Part shown: positions 28,301 through 40,900 of the stretch, piece by piece
Numbering within the stretch: position 1 is the stretch's first letter
How the letters are laid out: each line of letters begins with the position of its first letter
The notes under the pieces: generated by a model
The model's database searches: none
Told to the model about the DNA's origin: nothing
Seen by the model: the letters and a program-made list of their open reading frames with translations, nothing else
Program-made: the position numbers and the translations under genes
DNA from: Cruorifilaria tuberocauda
Lineage: Eukaryota; Nematoda; Chromadorea; Rhabditida; Onchocercidae
Direction of reading: 5' to 3'
NCBI GenBank assembly: GCA_013365365.1
Contig: JABVXU010000237.1
Location: 1-64,000 of the forward strand
DNA length: 64,000 nucleotides

Positions 28301-30935
28301 CACAAGCTAGCTTCAATCGAAAAAGGTAATTCTTTGTATTTTAAATAACCTTTTTCTTCCATCTATCACTTAATTTGCATGGTCAGCTGATGTCATTAGA
28401 GAAATAAAAGACTGGAAAACTGGAAATTTGAAACTGGCAAAACTTTCCGAACAGATGATGTTTCATTTATTGAATCGGGATATACAATACGACGTGACTT
28501 ACTTATAGCATGTTGGTTTCATTGCTTAATGACTTTTTCGGTGATCAGAAATACCAAGGATATATTGAACATCGAGACTTCCGATGAATCGGGTCAAATA
28601 GGACCAATTCATTTCATGCGTTTTATTAGTATGGTATGGGTGATCTTCGGACACGCAACAATGAGTTATATGATGTTCAGTTGTAAGTGCAATTTGATTC
28701 CACGTGCTGGGGAGGGCAAATAGTTGTTTGTTTCAGGTGGAACTTACCAAATATCTATTTCAGCAAATATCCTAGATTGTAAGGAAACATTTAAAAATCT
28801 ATGGACTCAGTTTCTGACGAATGCATTCTTTTCGGTGGACACGTTTTTCTTCATCTCCGGCTTATTAGTATCATATATCTGGTTCAAAGAATATCGAAGA
28901 GACAAGAAGAAAGCAATGTCACTTACCGCTTGGCTCATATTTTACATCCATCGAATAATTCGGTATTGTTTATTGAATTCAATCAAAATTCTTCTTCGAC
29001 AATCAAATACTCACAAGTTTATCATAGCTTAAAAACTGTTAGCTATTAATACTTTGCAGACTTTCGCCACCTTACTATATTATAGTAGCATTTTATTCAT
29101 TTGTATTCAAATCATTCTTGGTTAATACACCATCTGCCTTAATTACAATTATTGATCGATGCGAGCAAAATTGGTGGATCAATTTCTTATATCTCAACAA
29201 TTTTATTCATTACAGTGATCAAGCAAGTTCATTCACCGTATACTGTATTTCGTAAAAGAATCAATCGATTTGATTTATCATATATTGATTGATCATGATA
29301 AGATAAGAATAAAGTGATTTATGATTAGGAAGAGACGAAAATACTCATTAATTGAAGTGAGTGTAAGTTGTTCAGTGCTATTTGGTGACGTGGTATTTGG
29401 CGACTGATTTTCAACTGCATGTTTTCGCACCTGTATTACTGATACCGTTAGCTTTGAAACCTGTAATTGGATATGTTATCGCTGGTCTATTCATACTTCT
29501 TTCAACTGTTGCAAATTTGATGACAGTTTACACGAAGTACTTCCCGCCGACGGATTTCTTCATAGGTGCCATGGATCCAAGGATGCATTCAGCAAAGTTC
29601 ATTTTTCAATCATTGAAAAATTCGAACATTAGAAACTGTTATGATTTGTTGACTTTGACCTGTTGAATCAATATGCATTTAACTGAATGTATGAACTTAC
29701 TAAGCCTGAAGATATAACACGTATGTTGAATGGTTTAATATTCGAAATATCTTTGTAGACTAAAAACGAGATTGAATTACAAGTACCATTACAGTAATTA
29801 AATTCATTTATAATTACACTTTCAATATGTTATCTCAATCATCATCATTTCTTGTTTTCTCAGACTTTATTGGCTTCTAATTTACCAAGCACCTTGGATT
29901 CGATGCCAAGTTTACATCGTAGGTATTCTAGTTGGCTATTTGTTTCAAACAGTAAAGACTCTTCATATAGCAAAGGTTATCTTACCTTTTTTCTGTCTCT
30001 TTGTGAAATGCAAACCTAATTAACGAAAAGCTCAGGTAAAGAATTGGCCGAATTGGCTGATTTTTTTTTATTAATCCCTTTCCTAGTAGATTTCCTCTTA
30101 TTTATTTTTCCCATATTTAGAAAGTTTCATTCATTTCCAAATATCATCGGTACACACGTTGATAACGAATTGAATATTATTGCATGGAGAATGACCACCT
30201 AATCAAGCTTAAACTAATTGCAAATTTTCAGCTAACAAATATTATTTGCTGGATTTCTTCATTAATATTTGGTCTACTATTAATAATATCATTGAGAGAT
30301 TGGATAGGTTATGATATTGTTATGGATTTATCTGCACGAGCTTTCTATTCAGCATTTAGTAAGCTTGCATGGAGTTTAGCCCTCACTTATATTACAATTG
30401 CTTGCTATTACGGTTACGGAGGTAAGCATGTGATGTGATATGATATATCGTCTGATATACCTAGTCTTACAAGCTCACCAATGATAACAGTCTTTTTCTT
30501 GTGATTATATCAAGTTCTAATCGGCCAAAGTTTAATTTTAGGACCAATAAACGATTTTATGTCATTATCTGTATGGAAACCATTGAGTCGACTTACTTAT
30601 TGCACATATCTAACGCATTTAATTGTAGCGATGTATTTGGTATGCTTAGGTATCAGTGCATTTAGTTTCTCGAGTATTACTCATGCGGTAAGTAATTGTT
30701 TTGAAATGACTAACTTTAGATAAATTGATATTGCAGAAGGGATTTGTTGGGAACTGTTTTTTTGTCTTTTCTTTTGTATTATTTGTCACTGATAAGAGTT
30801 TCCTTTTAGTTTCTCGTCTTTACACTGCCATGCTGCATTATTTCATGGTTCTTTGCTTATTGGCTAAGTATTCTGTTTGAATTACCAGCGAGCAAGTTGG
30901 AAACGATGTTGCTGAAGGGAATTCGTGATAAATGA
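25397..30935 (+). CDS. NRF-6/NDG-4 family multipass acyltransferase-3 protein (15 exons)
   Basis: Exons 25397-25525, 26245-26368, 26501-26608, 26827-27067, 27329-27474, 27843-27933, 28219-28325, 28455-28682, 28737-28962, 29060-29237, 29376-29596, 29864-29975, 30232-30421, 30542-30687 and 30810-30935 close in frame to about 790 residues. The start is a signal peptide (MKSLIVLAQLFSLLPLSV). An extracellular NRF domain follows (ALAVIDASAKLPSGIL, then GQYKECI and ICLPSSC). Next come about a dozen membrane segments of the acyltransferase-3 type, with the family marks MTFSVIRNTKDIL, MVWVIFGHA (candidate catalytic His), IHRIIRLSPPYY, WWINFLYLNNF, TWYLATDFQ and LTYCTYLTHL. Worm relatives affect lipid/yolk transport and fluoxetine response; the substrate here is unknown. 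The exon 3/4 joint is uncertain (acceptor 26827 or 26840). Exon 8 was placed at the CCGAACAG acceptor because an upstream acceptor at 28387 breaks the frame. Confidence 0.92.
25706..26008. repeat. Left arm of inverted repeat 2, inside intron 1 of the NRF-like gene
   Basis: Three blocks (25706-25746, 25875-25912 and 25932-26008) match the reverse complement of 33065-33104, 32938-32974 and 32844-32920 in the same order. Shared strings include CTGTTCAGATACCGAATGA and ATCTTCAAAAGACGAGATTA. Weaker similarity may extend to about 26130. The arm lies wholly within the first intron (25526-26244). It looks like two opposed copies of one non-coding repeat. Confidence 0.7.
25758..25824. repeat. Two-copy tandem repeat of 33-34 bases
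   Basis: The units 25758-25790 and 25791-25824 are identical except for one extra C in the second. Each begins TGATAGCAACTTAC and ends GCAGTAAGCTAAC. Inside each unit, ACTTAC and GTAAG form opposing half sites. The duplication is absent from the opposed arm near 33000, so it arose after the two arms separated. Confidence 0.9.
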
Positions 30936-31508
30936 TTGAAAAATTTCATCCGTGTAACGTGATCATTCAACCTCAATCAAGTCCTAAACTTTTTGGAATT
31001 TCTTACTCGCAGACAAACAATTCATCTGACTTTGACTGAACGCCGTCGGCTCATACTACACCTAAGCGAGAATTGAGCTTTCCCCCGGTCGTATAAGTTG
31101 ACGTCTAAGAATGATAATCTTATCGTATCTGATAGGATACCCTCCAAGACGTCCTTCTCTAATCGTGAAAAGATATTAGCACAAAGAAACTCTTCGATAT
31201 AGCACAAAGATTAAAGGTCATGGGATATGTGAATTAACTGAAACAATTGAAACTGATAAATCAATCCTTCGTAATCCGTTGAGGAAGATAACTAAGTGAA
31301 TTGAGGTATACGACCTGCTTTAACTGAGCTCAAGCATTTGCGCAAAGACTTCCCAATGTACAATTTCATCATTTACGGATTCAACACTTCCTTTTTTGTG
31401 ACATAATTCCTTATTGTCTTGCTAGTAGAAGCATAAAAGAAAGCAAGGGTCACGTAAAAAACCGTATTCTTAATTACATTACATCGAGTTGCAAGAGAAT
31501 GGGTTACA

Positions 31509-31538
31509 AGAATGGGTATCCCGTTCTTCCGCGGGATA
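31509..31538. other. Overlapping hairpins
   Basis: Two mutually exclusive stems share bases: AGAATGGG (31509-31516) with CCCGTTCT (31520-31527), and TATCCCG (31517-31523) with CGGGATA (31532-31538). They lie about 570 bases beyond the NRF-like stop codon. Function is unknown. In DNA this AT-rich, a GC-rich stem pair is unusual, but nothing ties it to a known RNA family. Confidence 0.45.
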
Positions 31539-32843
31539 AAAACAGTAATGTGAATGTGAATATTACAAACAGAGATTCAGATTCATTCACATGCTACGTG
31601 TGTTTTGATTAGATGACATTCTGGTGCTTATAAATTTGAATCATGATATTCTCGAATTAATGAGAATACTTAAAGAGAATATTTGAGTGCTCTGTGCTGG
31701 AAAATTTTAGTACGTTAAGAAGCTCATGTTTCAGAAATCTCTGTAATGCGTACTTCGAGAAATATGTTGTAATTATTATAATTAGAAAATGAAGTAATTT
31801 CATGACTGGCATATTTCCAGTTTTTGACGTAAGAAATCCTATTGCATCGAATAAATGCAATTTTGCATAATCATCGTTCTGATCTAATTACTGCATATTT
31901 ATTCAGTACAGCGTTGCGTCAAAAGCCTACTCGAAATAATATCATTAGTAAAATTACTTTGTTTAACTGATTGTTGCTTAAACTTTATAGCATAGCGGTG
32001 CGATTGTATGCAAAGTATGACGTCAATCGTTGCATGAATTCTGAAATTAATTGTGTAATTTTAGTGTTTGAATGAAAACAACCAAAGAAAGGATTTCATT
32101 AAGGGAAAGACTAAATTAGTTGGTTGACAAGATAAATATAATAAATCAATTGAAATGATCATTGACATTGAATAAAAAGCAGTGAAAATAGATTGTAAGA
32201 CTGAATGAATTGTAAGATTCATTTTGCTCTTTTGCAGAATAAAAACACATTACTTTCATAATGTGAATATTATAAGCAGAGATTGAAAGGTTTTGGTATC
32301 AGATAAATTGTTTTTCCTTTTCTGAGTATAAAATTGAAAAGTAGTTTGATTAAGTTGGGTGAACTGTCAGAGTGATGTTAACGGACAGTAGCTGGTGGAA
32401 GTTCATTCCCTTACTTGACAATGATGTTGACAAAAAGCCTCTCTAAACTGTAAGCTTTCATATATAAATTGAAATGGGCGATGCACCACGATCGCAAATC
32501 ATGGAATATGGGAATGGCCATGGGAAATCACGGAGTTCAACGGAAACAATTGAAATAAGAACTGTATGGAATGGTTTGCTACGGAAACAAAACTGTAGTC
32601 AAAGTATCGTTCACTTCGTTGCTACATCTATCAGCAGGATCGAATCAAATGTTCTCATTTATCTTTTTCCGATCAAGTTTACATCTTTTATGTTATTTAA
32701 GAGGCAAAAATACCTGGCCACTTTGAAATCCATGTTGCAAGCATTAAATTCACTCTATTCTATCAGACATTCTCAGTTCTCGATAGGACTGTTCAGTATC
32801 TCAATTCATCACATAATTAGTATCAGTAACCTTTTATTACTTG

Positions 32844-33104
32844 CTTCATCTTCAAAAGACGAGATTATCGTTAACTAACTGCTGGCTTTATCTATTGTGT
32901 CAATTCTTTGTCGCAGTTAGTTTCTCTATGAAACACATTGTTCTCTGTTCAGATACCGAATGACCCTGTGACCCTTTTCTTATAATGCAACTAATTGTCT
33001 GTTAACTGCACGGACAATTAATCTAACTTCCCACCTCAACAAACAGTCGTATCATCTTAATTCTTCTGAATTGTTACCTCAACAAGCAATTCAAGCTATT
33101 CCTC
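32844..33104. repeat. Right arm of inverted repeat 2
   Basis: Inverted, diverged copy of 25706-26008. It lacks the tandem duplication present in the left arm. Weak similarity may continue left to about 32590 (TCAAAGTATCGT is shared). It lies between the 3' ends of the NRF-like gene and the convergent hormone gene. Confidence 0.7.
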
Positions 33105-34074
33105 CCGATCAACAGTAAAGAATAATTAAGCGATCGACCCACTCAGATACATTTCTACTGTTTTGTAATAATCTGAAGAATTATCGAAATTCGATTGTTT
33201 CAAAACAAAGCTTTCTCTCTCTTTTTCTTTTTCACCAATCACTCTTCATAGCCGTAGTATCAAGGTGAAGACTTCACTTACGTAATAAATCGCGCGTTCA
33301 CCTTAGACCCAAAAGATACGTCCGAGTTCATGAGGAACACATTATTGATATTGCAAGTTTATAAGCTTATTTAAATTCTAGCCCAAACATTATAGTGTCA
33401 GAACAGATTGGAAATATTTTTGACATGAAAATGAAAGGAAAAATCACTACTTGAAAGAATAAACGAGAGAGAATTTGAAGCATTGGGAATTATTCTAAAA
33501 CGATCACGGTTAATGAAGTGCATTTCTCCATTGAAATACAAATAGAAATGAAAATAAAATAATTTAAGCAATTTATTTCAGCTAGAAATGATCTGTAAAA
33601 TTCTAATTGTTTTTAAGTGAAAACATGGAGTCTTAAATTAGCAATTAATAATTAGAAAATCACTTCATTATAATAAAAATACTAAGCAAATTTGATTTAG
33701 AAATTATTAACTTAGATATTAAAAGAATGATTTTAATGTTTAAAAGTTACGGCTAGTCTAAATCTTCTGATTCATCGTTACATAGAAATAACTCAAATTT
33801 TGAATTTAACTGAAAATCCCATTTATCATAACATAGAAGAAAGAAGATGTTTGAACAAAAAAATTCAAAAAACTAAGATTTTAACTGAATTAATTGATTA
33901 GCATTCTATTCCATTTCAGAAATTTTGGAATTTTGATTCTTAATTTGAAATATCGTCATCTTTTGGCAAAATTTTTAACATTATTTAAAAACAATCTAAA
34001 GACATTTCATTTTGTTTATGTAATTCTACAAAAAAACATCATAAATTAAGAGGACAGAATATACTCTTTGTATA

Positions 34075-34080
34075 TTTATT
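34075..34080 (-). terminator. Candidate polyadenylation signal of the hormone subunit gene
   Basis: Minus-strand AATAAA about 65 bases beyond the stop codon at 34145-34147. The position is right for a short 3' untranslated region, but the hexamer is frequent in AT-rich DNA. Confidence 0.4.
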
Positions 34081-34144
34081 CTCAAATTGATACATTCAAA
34101 CAATTAAATATTTGCAAGGAGAAAATTAAATTTAAATTTATGAA

Positions 34145-35524
34145 TCAATTGAACAAACTATTCTTCATACAATTCATCACTGTCTTATCACATCTGAAAT
34201 GATGGATAAGTTTAAAAGTTTAAAATTTAAAAATAAAATTATTCAGAATTTCGCTTTATTCGACTGTTAAGTTTCACTTATTTTTTAGAATCTATTTAGA
34301 ATCTGAAAAAAAAACTGATAATTAGAATTTATTCCACTTTCAAGCTAATATAAGGGAATTAATTCTTTCAGTCTTTTTGACACTGTTAGAACTAATTAAT
34401 AGTGCATTAAGGTTTTCAAACAAAGTTATATATATTATTTAATAATTAAATACAATTATATCTACAGTATGTACTCATCTTCTTCATTTGTTTATCAGAA
34501 AGTTCAATGCAGAATTGATTGGAAGAATGATGGAAATTTTATTTTGACGAAAAAGATATTTTTTATTTTATAGGACAAAATTTATCTACGCTGTAAAAAA
34601 CTTGAAAATTTAATTATTTATCTGACAAATCAAATATTATAATTTCTCTACAGAATTTAAGAAAACGAACAAATTTCTACCGAATAAAATTAGAATTTTC
34701 AGAATTTCAAATCTTATTTCTAATCATTTTTTAATCATTAAAATTACAACGTAACAAATTTTCTAACTTACGCTTTGCAAACACATTTTGCATCACGTAA
34801 TATTGTTACGGTACGAATTACTGGATCGGCGTCATCGTCGCACTCTGTTAATGTTATCCTTTCAAATTTACCACCTTCCGGAACGCATACTTCACTTTTT
34901 TGACTTCGATGTGGGAATTCATGAGTTCCGTACTGAAATTTTTTTTGATGGCAACCATTTTTTCCTAATATAAGGCATTTGTATCAACTATTGATACGTC
35001 ACAGCAAAGCAGGCAAAAAATTCCAAAACTCAGAAAAAAAAACAGTTACATAATATATCGTTTGAATGAAAACAAACCTCATATGTGGGACAAAATCCTC
35101 GACAAACCGGAATAGTCAAATTGATTCGACACGTTTTTCCGTTTTCATCTGTTCGAACCAATGGGTTCATACCTGGCGCATGTATCATCTTCAGAAAGCA
35201 TACATTATGTTTCTTTTTTTGTATGTCTTGCCCTTTCCTGTGATGCTAAATGAAAAAATATGTGATAAGGATAATCCGTCAGCTAAAATTCTTCATCACT
35301 TTCGCAATCTTTGTTATTTGGATAATTTAACCTTAACTTAGATTCCAGTGAGTACAATTCAATACTGATTTACTTTCCAATTTCGAATAAATATTTTCGG
35401 AAAGATTTCATCAAATTCTCTAAAACAAAAAGAGAAAGAAAAGAAAACCCACAATTGAAGAAGAGAAAGCAATTGGCGTAAAAATAATCGCTGCTAAACA
35501 AATGACGTTTCTCGATGTGCCCAT
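34145..35524 (-). CDS. gplb-1: Glycoprotein hormone beta-5 (thyrostimulin beta) subunit, four exons
   Basis: Exons 35524-35453, 35245-35078, 34932-34772 and 34193-34145 close in frame to about 149 residues. Exon 1 is a signal peptide (MGTSRNVICLAAIIFTPIAF), so the product is secreted. The rest is a cystine-knot domain: NVCFL, GKTCRINLT (one N-glycosylation site), IPVCRGFCPTYE, SEVCVPEG, ITLTECDDDADPV, AKCVCKA and then CDKTVMNC. The ten cysteines and their spacing (C-x-G-x-C, then V-C, L-x-x-C, and C-x-C-x2-C-x5-C at the end) match GPB5, which likewise lacks the extra seat-belt pair of pituitary beta subunits. GPB5 pairs with a GPA2-type alpha subunit and acts on a leucine-rich-repeat receptor. 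No alpha subunit is present in the window. The last exon is only 15 codons and supplies the final two cysteines. The symbol follows the worm orthologue by inference. Confidence 0.88.
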
Positions 35525-37926
35525 TATTCAATAGTGTATGGTTCGGAGGAAAAGAAGGCTTAGTATCAGTTTACATAGTCATTGCAAGTTCTTCCAGCAT
35601 CACTGATCATCGAATGCTCTTAACTATAGCTATTCATCGATAAAATTCCATTACATTTTCGTTTCATCTCTTTTTTCGCTGCTAATTAAGCTAATTAAAT
35701 TTCGCATATAGTTATGCTAACGGATGATTTTCTTTGCTGAAAAATGATTAGCAATGTTAGCGATAATAATGATAGTGGTAGTGATAGTGATAATAAGATT
35801 AAACAGGAATATAGTATTGCAAAAAAGATGAGTAAGAGAAGATTTGTTTTAATTGAAACATAGTTTGGTTTGTGGCAATATTCGAAAAGAAAACTAGCTA
35901 ATTTTCAAAACATTGAAACCTAAATAACATAAATAAAATAAAATAACGTATTTCGCAAAGACGAGAAAAAATCTAAGCTTCAAAACATTTGACTGGCAAA
36001 TATTAACGCTCTTTTCTACTCTTTATATCACTAAATTACAGCTGTTACAATTTAATTTCCATATCATTTTAACATTGTAATTGTAATAACTAAAAAGTAA
36101 TAATCTGGTTATCATACCCATTCACCGGTTTAAATTATCCTTCAGCATTTGCGATATTGATAATTATAAACTGGTTTTATCTATAATTTATACTGTTGTC
36201 ATCATGATATTTTTAGTTCCACCTGAACATGCACAAATTTAGTTACAGCTATTTGCTATAAATTATGCCTTTGATAATATTTTCTGCTAGACTCTGCTAT
36301 ATCTATTAGCTGACTTTGTCAAGTGCTAATTTTTTTCACTTACGCACTTAATAATGTGAGTCGTTATAAAAATATAGAATTTTTTAGAAAAGATCAGAAA
36401 AAATCCAGCTAGGAAATTTCAAACATATATTTTCAGGGTATTTTAAAGTATTTTCTTGAAAAAGAACTTTTTTTGGATAACTTGATTTATCTATCGATTC
36501 AGTCTTGGATTATCATAATTTCATGCTTTTTTTATGCTTCAGATATCTGTTTTACTTAAGCATTATGAAACTTAACATAGCGTTGTACGAAGTGCAATGA
36601 AAGAAAAATTATTTTATAAATAAAAGATAAGAAATACATTTCTAATTTTACAATGAAGAAATGGCGCATAATAGCATCACCGCAGAAACTTCTGAGAACT
36701 TACTCCCAAATAGTATTTGAATAAATACTTTGGATATTTTAAAAATTATCAAAAAATTGTGAAATAATGTCTTCTTGAAGTATTTTAATTGATGATAAAA
36801 AGCGTGGGTAAGTATAAAATTTTTTCAAAAATTCTATTTCGCACTGATAAAATGACACACCTTTGATGCAAATTATTGATAAAATTCTAATTTCCATTTA
36901 ATTTATTTTATTGATTTAATTTATTTAATTTGCTACTGTTGTTATTCATGTAATCTAACACTTCATGCTATTTCATTAGAAAATGTAAGCAAACGTGTAA
37001 ATAAATAGTGGATTTTTTAATTTCTGTTTTGGAAAAAAAGGGAAATTAATTTCAACATTTTACACTCAATAAAATTAATAATTTTTGTCGAAAATTTCAT
37101 TTGCATTATTTTTTGTTTGATTATCTCTTGGCTTAGTAAAAAGCGTGAATAAATATAAAAATTTTGAAATATCTGCTTTATTTGAAATTATTTGGACTAA
37201 TTAAAGCACAAATATTAATTTTTAAAATGCTACTTTTTTCATTTAAATTTAATGCAGCAAATATGAAAAATCATAAATTATTTTTTTTCTTTTCTTCCCT
37301 TCACATTCTTTTTTGCGAGAAAATCATGAGAAAATGTAAAAATGAGAGAATGCGAAGAAATCATGAGAAAATTTGAAAAAAAAACGTAATTATATTTAAT
37401 GATTCACAACTAATATGATGATTTTTACTGACGTATTCCTCTTATTGGAGGGATATTATGATTAGAATTTAAGTATATCATGATTGATTGATGATTCAAA
37501 CATAATTGAAGCATACCAATTACATAAGGTTTTAATACATGAGCAATTTCATTCATACGAAATTTCCAAAAATGTAAGCGAATAAACAAAAAAAAGATGA
37601 TTTATCACTGAGTACAGGTATTAATAATAGCGATGTGAATCTGAACATGGTGCCATGAATTGTTAAATTCCAAAAATTGAAAGATCTTCCAAACTTGTAC
37701 CCAAACAAAAAATAATGAACGAAGAATGTACATATTACAAAGCTTAACATGAAACTTATGCGTAAATTTCTCTAGCAATGTACAAACAGATGTATATCAA
37801 GAAATGCTTACATACTACAAAATATAGTATCGAATATTACTTTCTGAACCGATCTCTTTAAAATTCTACGATATAATTTAGTTCGAGAAAAATTCAAATT
37901 TTTTTTTCAAAATAAATAACAGTTTG
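35525..37926. other. Intergenic region between the hormone and muscarinic receptor genes
   Basis: About 2.4 kb, AT-rich. It should hold the hormone promoter (right after 35524) and the 3' untranslated region of the muscarinic receptor gene (below 37927). Imperfect GAT/AGT repeats lie at about 35760-35800. A minus-strand ORF at 37553-37750 is hydrophobic and unassigned. No exon is supported. Confidence 0.4.
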
Positions 37927-40900
37927 TCAGCTTCGATTCAAAAATGCCGTTTTACTTAAACCAGTCGGATATTGTCGTTTCCAATTACCTGTTAAAATTC
38001 GAGTATAAGTTAGACGAAACCGTGGATTACAAAAGGCATAACAAAGTGGATTAATCGTTGAATTAACGTAGCATAAAAAGTATGCTATGTGAAAATACAC
38101 TGTCGGAATAGAATCTTTGTAAAATGCTTCCCAACATACGATAACTGAAAAAGAAAATCATTCATGAATTAATCATTTCTTCATTTTTATTTAATTAATA
38201 ACTGAGATAATTTAATGCATAGCAATTTTATATGTAAATGAATAAATAATTCTGTCCCTTATTTCATTTTCACCTATTTAAAATATTCAATTAATTAATA
38301 GCATAAAAATTGCTGATTAATTTTAGAAGTAAATAAAAACTTTAAAATTCACAAGTTTCACGCGAAAAATTACTTAATTAATTTCATGTAATAAAAATTA
38401 CGTTAAATAATTTTAAATTCCATGTATGTATATGTCAGTAAGAAGAATTCGTCAGCTTATTTTAAAAAAATCATTGAAATATTTATAAAAAGAAATTTTG
38501 TCTTCGACTACTTAGTAAAACAGTGATCTAACAATGTTTGTTTACAGAGCAATAAATGAAGTATATAAATTTATATATCACGATTTTGATATTAGCTAAT
38601 ATTATTTTGAATTTAAACGCTTTATATAAATTTGAGAGTATATAAATAATTGATAACAAAGTATTTTCTGAAGATGACTTAATCTGCTAATTTATCTTCA
38701 TTATTTTTTTTCGTCCTCACAATATAAATATGAAATAATTATTAGAAAACATAATTAATTAAGGAAAAGTTCTTACCGTTATAAGGTGTCCAGGTAATAA
38801 TAAATGCTAATAAAATAGCAGAAAGTATTTTTGCTGCTTTACTTTCCTGTTTTCTTTCATTTTTTCGACGTTCCTTTTCACTTTTTCGTTGCTCATTAAA
38901 TAACTTGCTGTAATTGCTCATTACAAAGGTATCTCTGAATATTGGAAGTGAAAATTGAAAAGGAAAATCAAGTTTAAAATTTTTAATCACATCCATTTCA
39001 AACAGCAACGATGAGCGAAATAGTTAATCAATAACTAAATAAAAATAAGTTGAACACTGATGGAAAAGTTGAGACGGAATAAAAAGGAAATGAAGTTTCG
39101 TTTAAACTTTCGAGTATTTTTTCAAATTCCTGATATCATTTTTATCATTTAATTTAAAATTGAATTTTTGCGATGTAAAATCAAAAGTATTGAGAATGAT
39201 ATTCTTCCATCCCTTATCATCCATTAAAATCTAAAGCAATTAAAGGTTAGAAAATAAGGTTAAATTTTGAATAAAAATATTTTAAAACTTTATCTTTATA
39301 ATACATATTAAATAGAACAGAAAATAATGGTAAGAAAGTAAATAAAACTTCTAATAAACTCTTCTAAATAGTAATTTGATATTCACACTAATTCTTATTA
39401 AATATCAAAAAAGAAGTTTATGTATTTTTTAAAAAACATTCTTCATTTCAAATTTAAAACAGAATAACGCAAAACTTCCTTACTGGGCCATGGCTGTTCC
39501 ATTTAAAGTTTTCTGTGAAATCGTATTCTTACGAGCTTCCCCTACTTTCTCCACTACAAAGCGTGATGGCCTTTAACAGAGAATGATTAGTCTCAATTTA
39601 AGCTTAGCAATCTTGGCTAATTATTAATAATAGTATTTTACATCTCCATCTCTTAATTTAAGCAACTAATTTTTCGATACATAAATGGCATTAAAAATTT
39701 CTCCAACTGCTGGTAAATTTTCAACAATTTAGAATTAAATGACGAAAGATTTCAAATTATTAATTTTTTTTAACATTTTCTTAGATATATAATGAAATAT
39801 AATCTTGGATGAATGTAATTACCTAAAGTTGTTACTAAATTAATTAATTATTTAATAATTTAAAGCAAGTGATCAAATAAGAAAATTAAAAAAGAATTGA
39901 AAATATACTCAGAAACATATGAATCGCATGATGAAAGACATATGCGTGATTGTCCTTTTTCATTTTCTTTCAATTCAATTAAAACAGTATATGTGGAGGA
40001 TTTGTTCCGGCGATCAGTTTGATTTCCTGTTGTTAATATTGTTTCCGGTAATAAACTGCTATTTTCCTGAAACATTTTGCTTCAAAAATAAGCGAAAAAA
40101 ATTTTCGAACAAAATAATTTCAAAATTAAACTTTCGTGTTTACAATTATTAATTGGTAAGTTTTTAATTGATTATACTTCATAATAATATTGCATAGTTC
40201 GTATTTAGAATAACTTAAGATGTTAATATGATATTAAGTTCTGTATGAAATTCATTGAATGAATTGTAATGAAGAATTTGGAATAAAAATTAGTGATGAA
40301 ATGTAGGTAAAACTGTGTTGATAAACACTGATGACATGGCTATGATATGATAAATTGATAATGTTCATGAGCCTGAATATTGAAGCTTGCTGGGGGTGAT
40401 CGCTTTGAACGATTCTGCGCACAGTAATACCGAGTGTAGTTACTACTAGCTGTCGATATCTCATCTGGGCCAATTTGATGAACATCACCGCCACTTTCAC
40501 CCATTGCTATTTTTTCGTAACAAATCCGCAAGCAACAATTTCGCTTCTTCCTAGAATTCATTTTGAAAATAAAATAATAGTAAGTGAGAAAGTGAAAGTT
40601 AAAGCTAATTAAATGATTAATTTACTTTGACGGATAATTTGACGACGAACTAATTGCTCGTTCGTTAAAAGAATTTCTGTTCAAATTATTTAATTCTTTT
40701 GATTTCTTCTCGCTTTTCTTATGCTGACTCTGCAATATTGGAAACATTTGATTTTCTGATGAATATCGTATTTGGTAGGAAATAAACAATTTCATCGGTG
40801 CTAGTTGCTCCAAGCTGAGGAAAAAAGAATAGATGGGAGGAACTGAATTAAACATTATTTAAATTAAGGAATTGGGAAATAAACAAACAAGTATTCAAAG

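Larger units (their letters stand above)
30936..34074. other. Region between the NRF-like gene and the hormone gene, with repeat arm
   Basis: Contains the 3' end of the NRF-like transcript, hairpins at 31509-31538, the right arm of inverted repeat 2 (32844-33104) and a 134-codon plus-strand ORF at 32474-32878. The ORF reads into the repeat arm and has no recognisable motif, so it was not called a gene. A short palindrome GTGAAGACTTCAC lies near 33266. The rest is AT-rich with no exon supported. Confidence 0.4.

Noticed and set aside
28387..28454. Earlier acceptor (GGTCAG at 28386) for exon 8 of the NRF-like gene, which first suggested a frameshift
   Set aside because: That start puts the conserved MTFSVIRNTK segment out of frame. 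The CCGAACAG acceptor at 28454 closes the frame perfectly, so no frameshift is needed.
28460..28548. Alternative 89-base intron in the NRF-like gene that would also restore frame
   Set aside because: It would remove the conserved FS...N segment of the family; the alternative acceptor at 28454 keeps it.
32474..32878. Longest single ORF in the window (134 codons, plus strand)
   Set aside because: It has no recognisable domain, its 3' part lies in the arm of an inverted repeat, and no splice partners or signal peptide were found.
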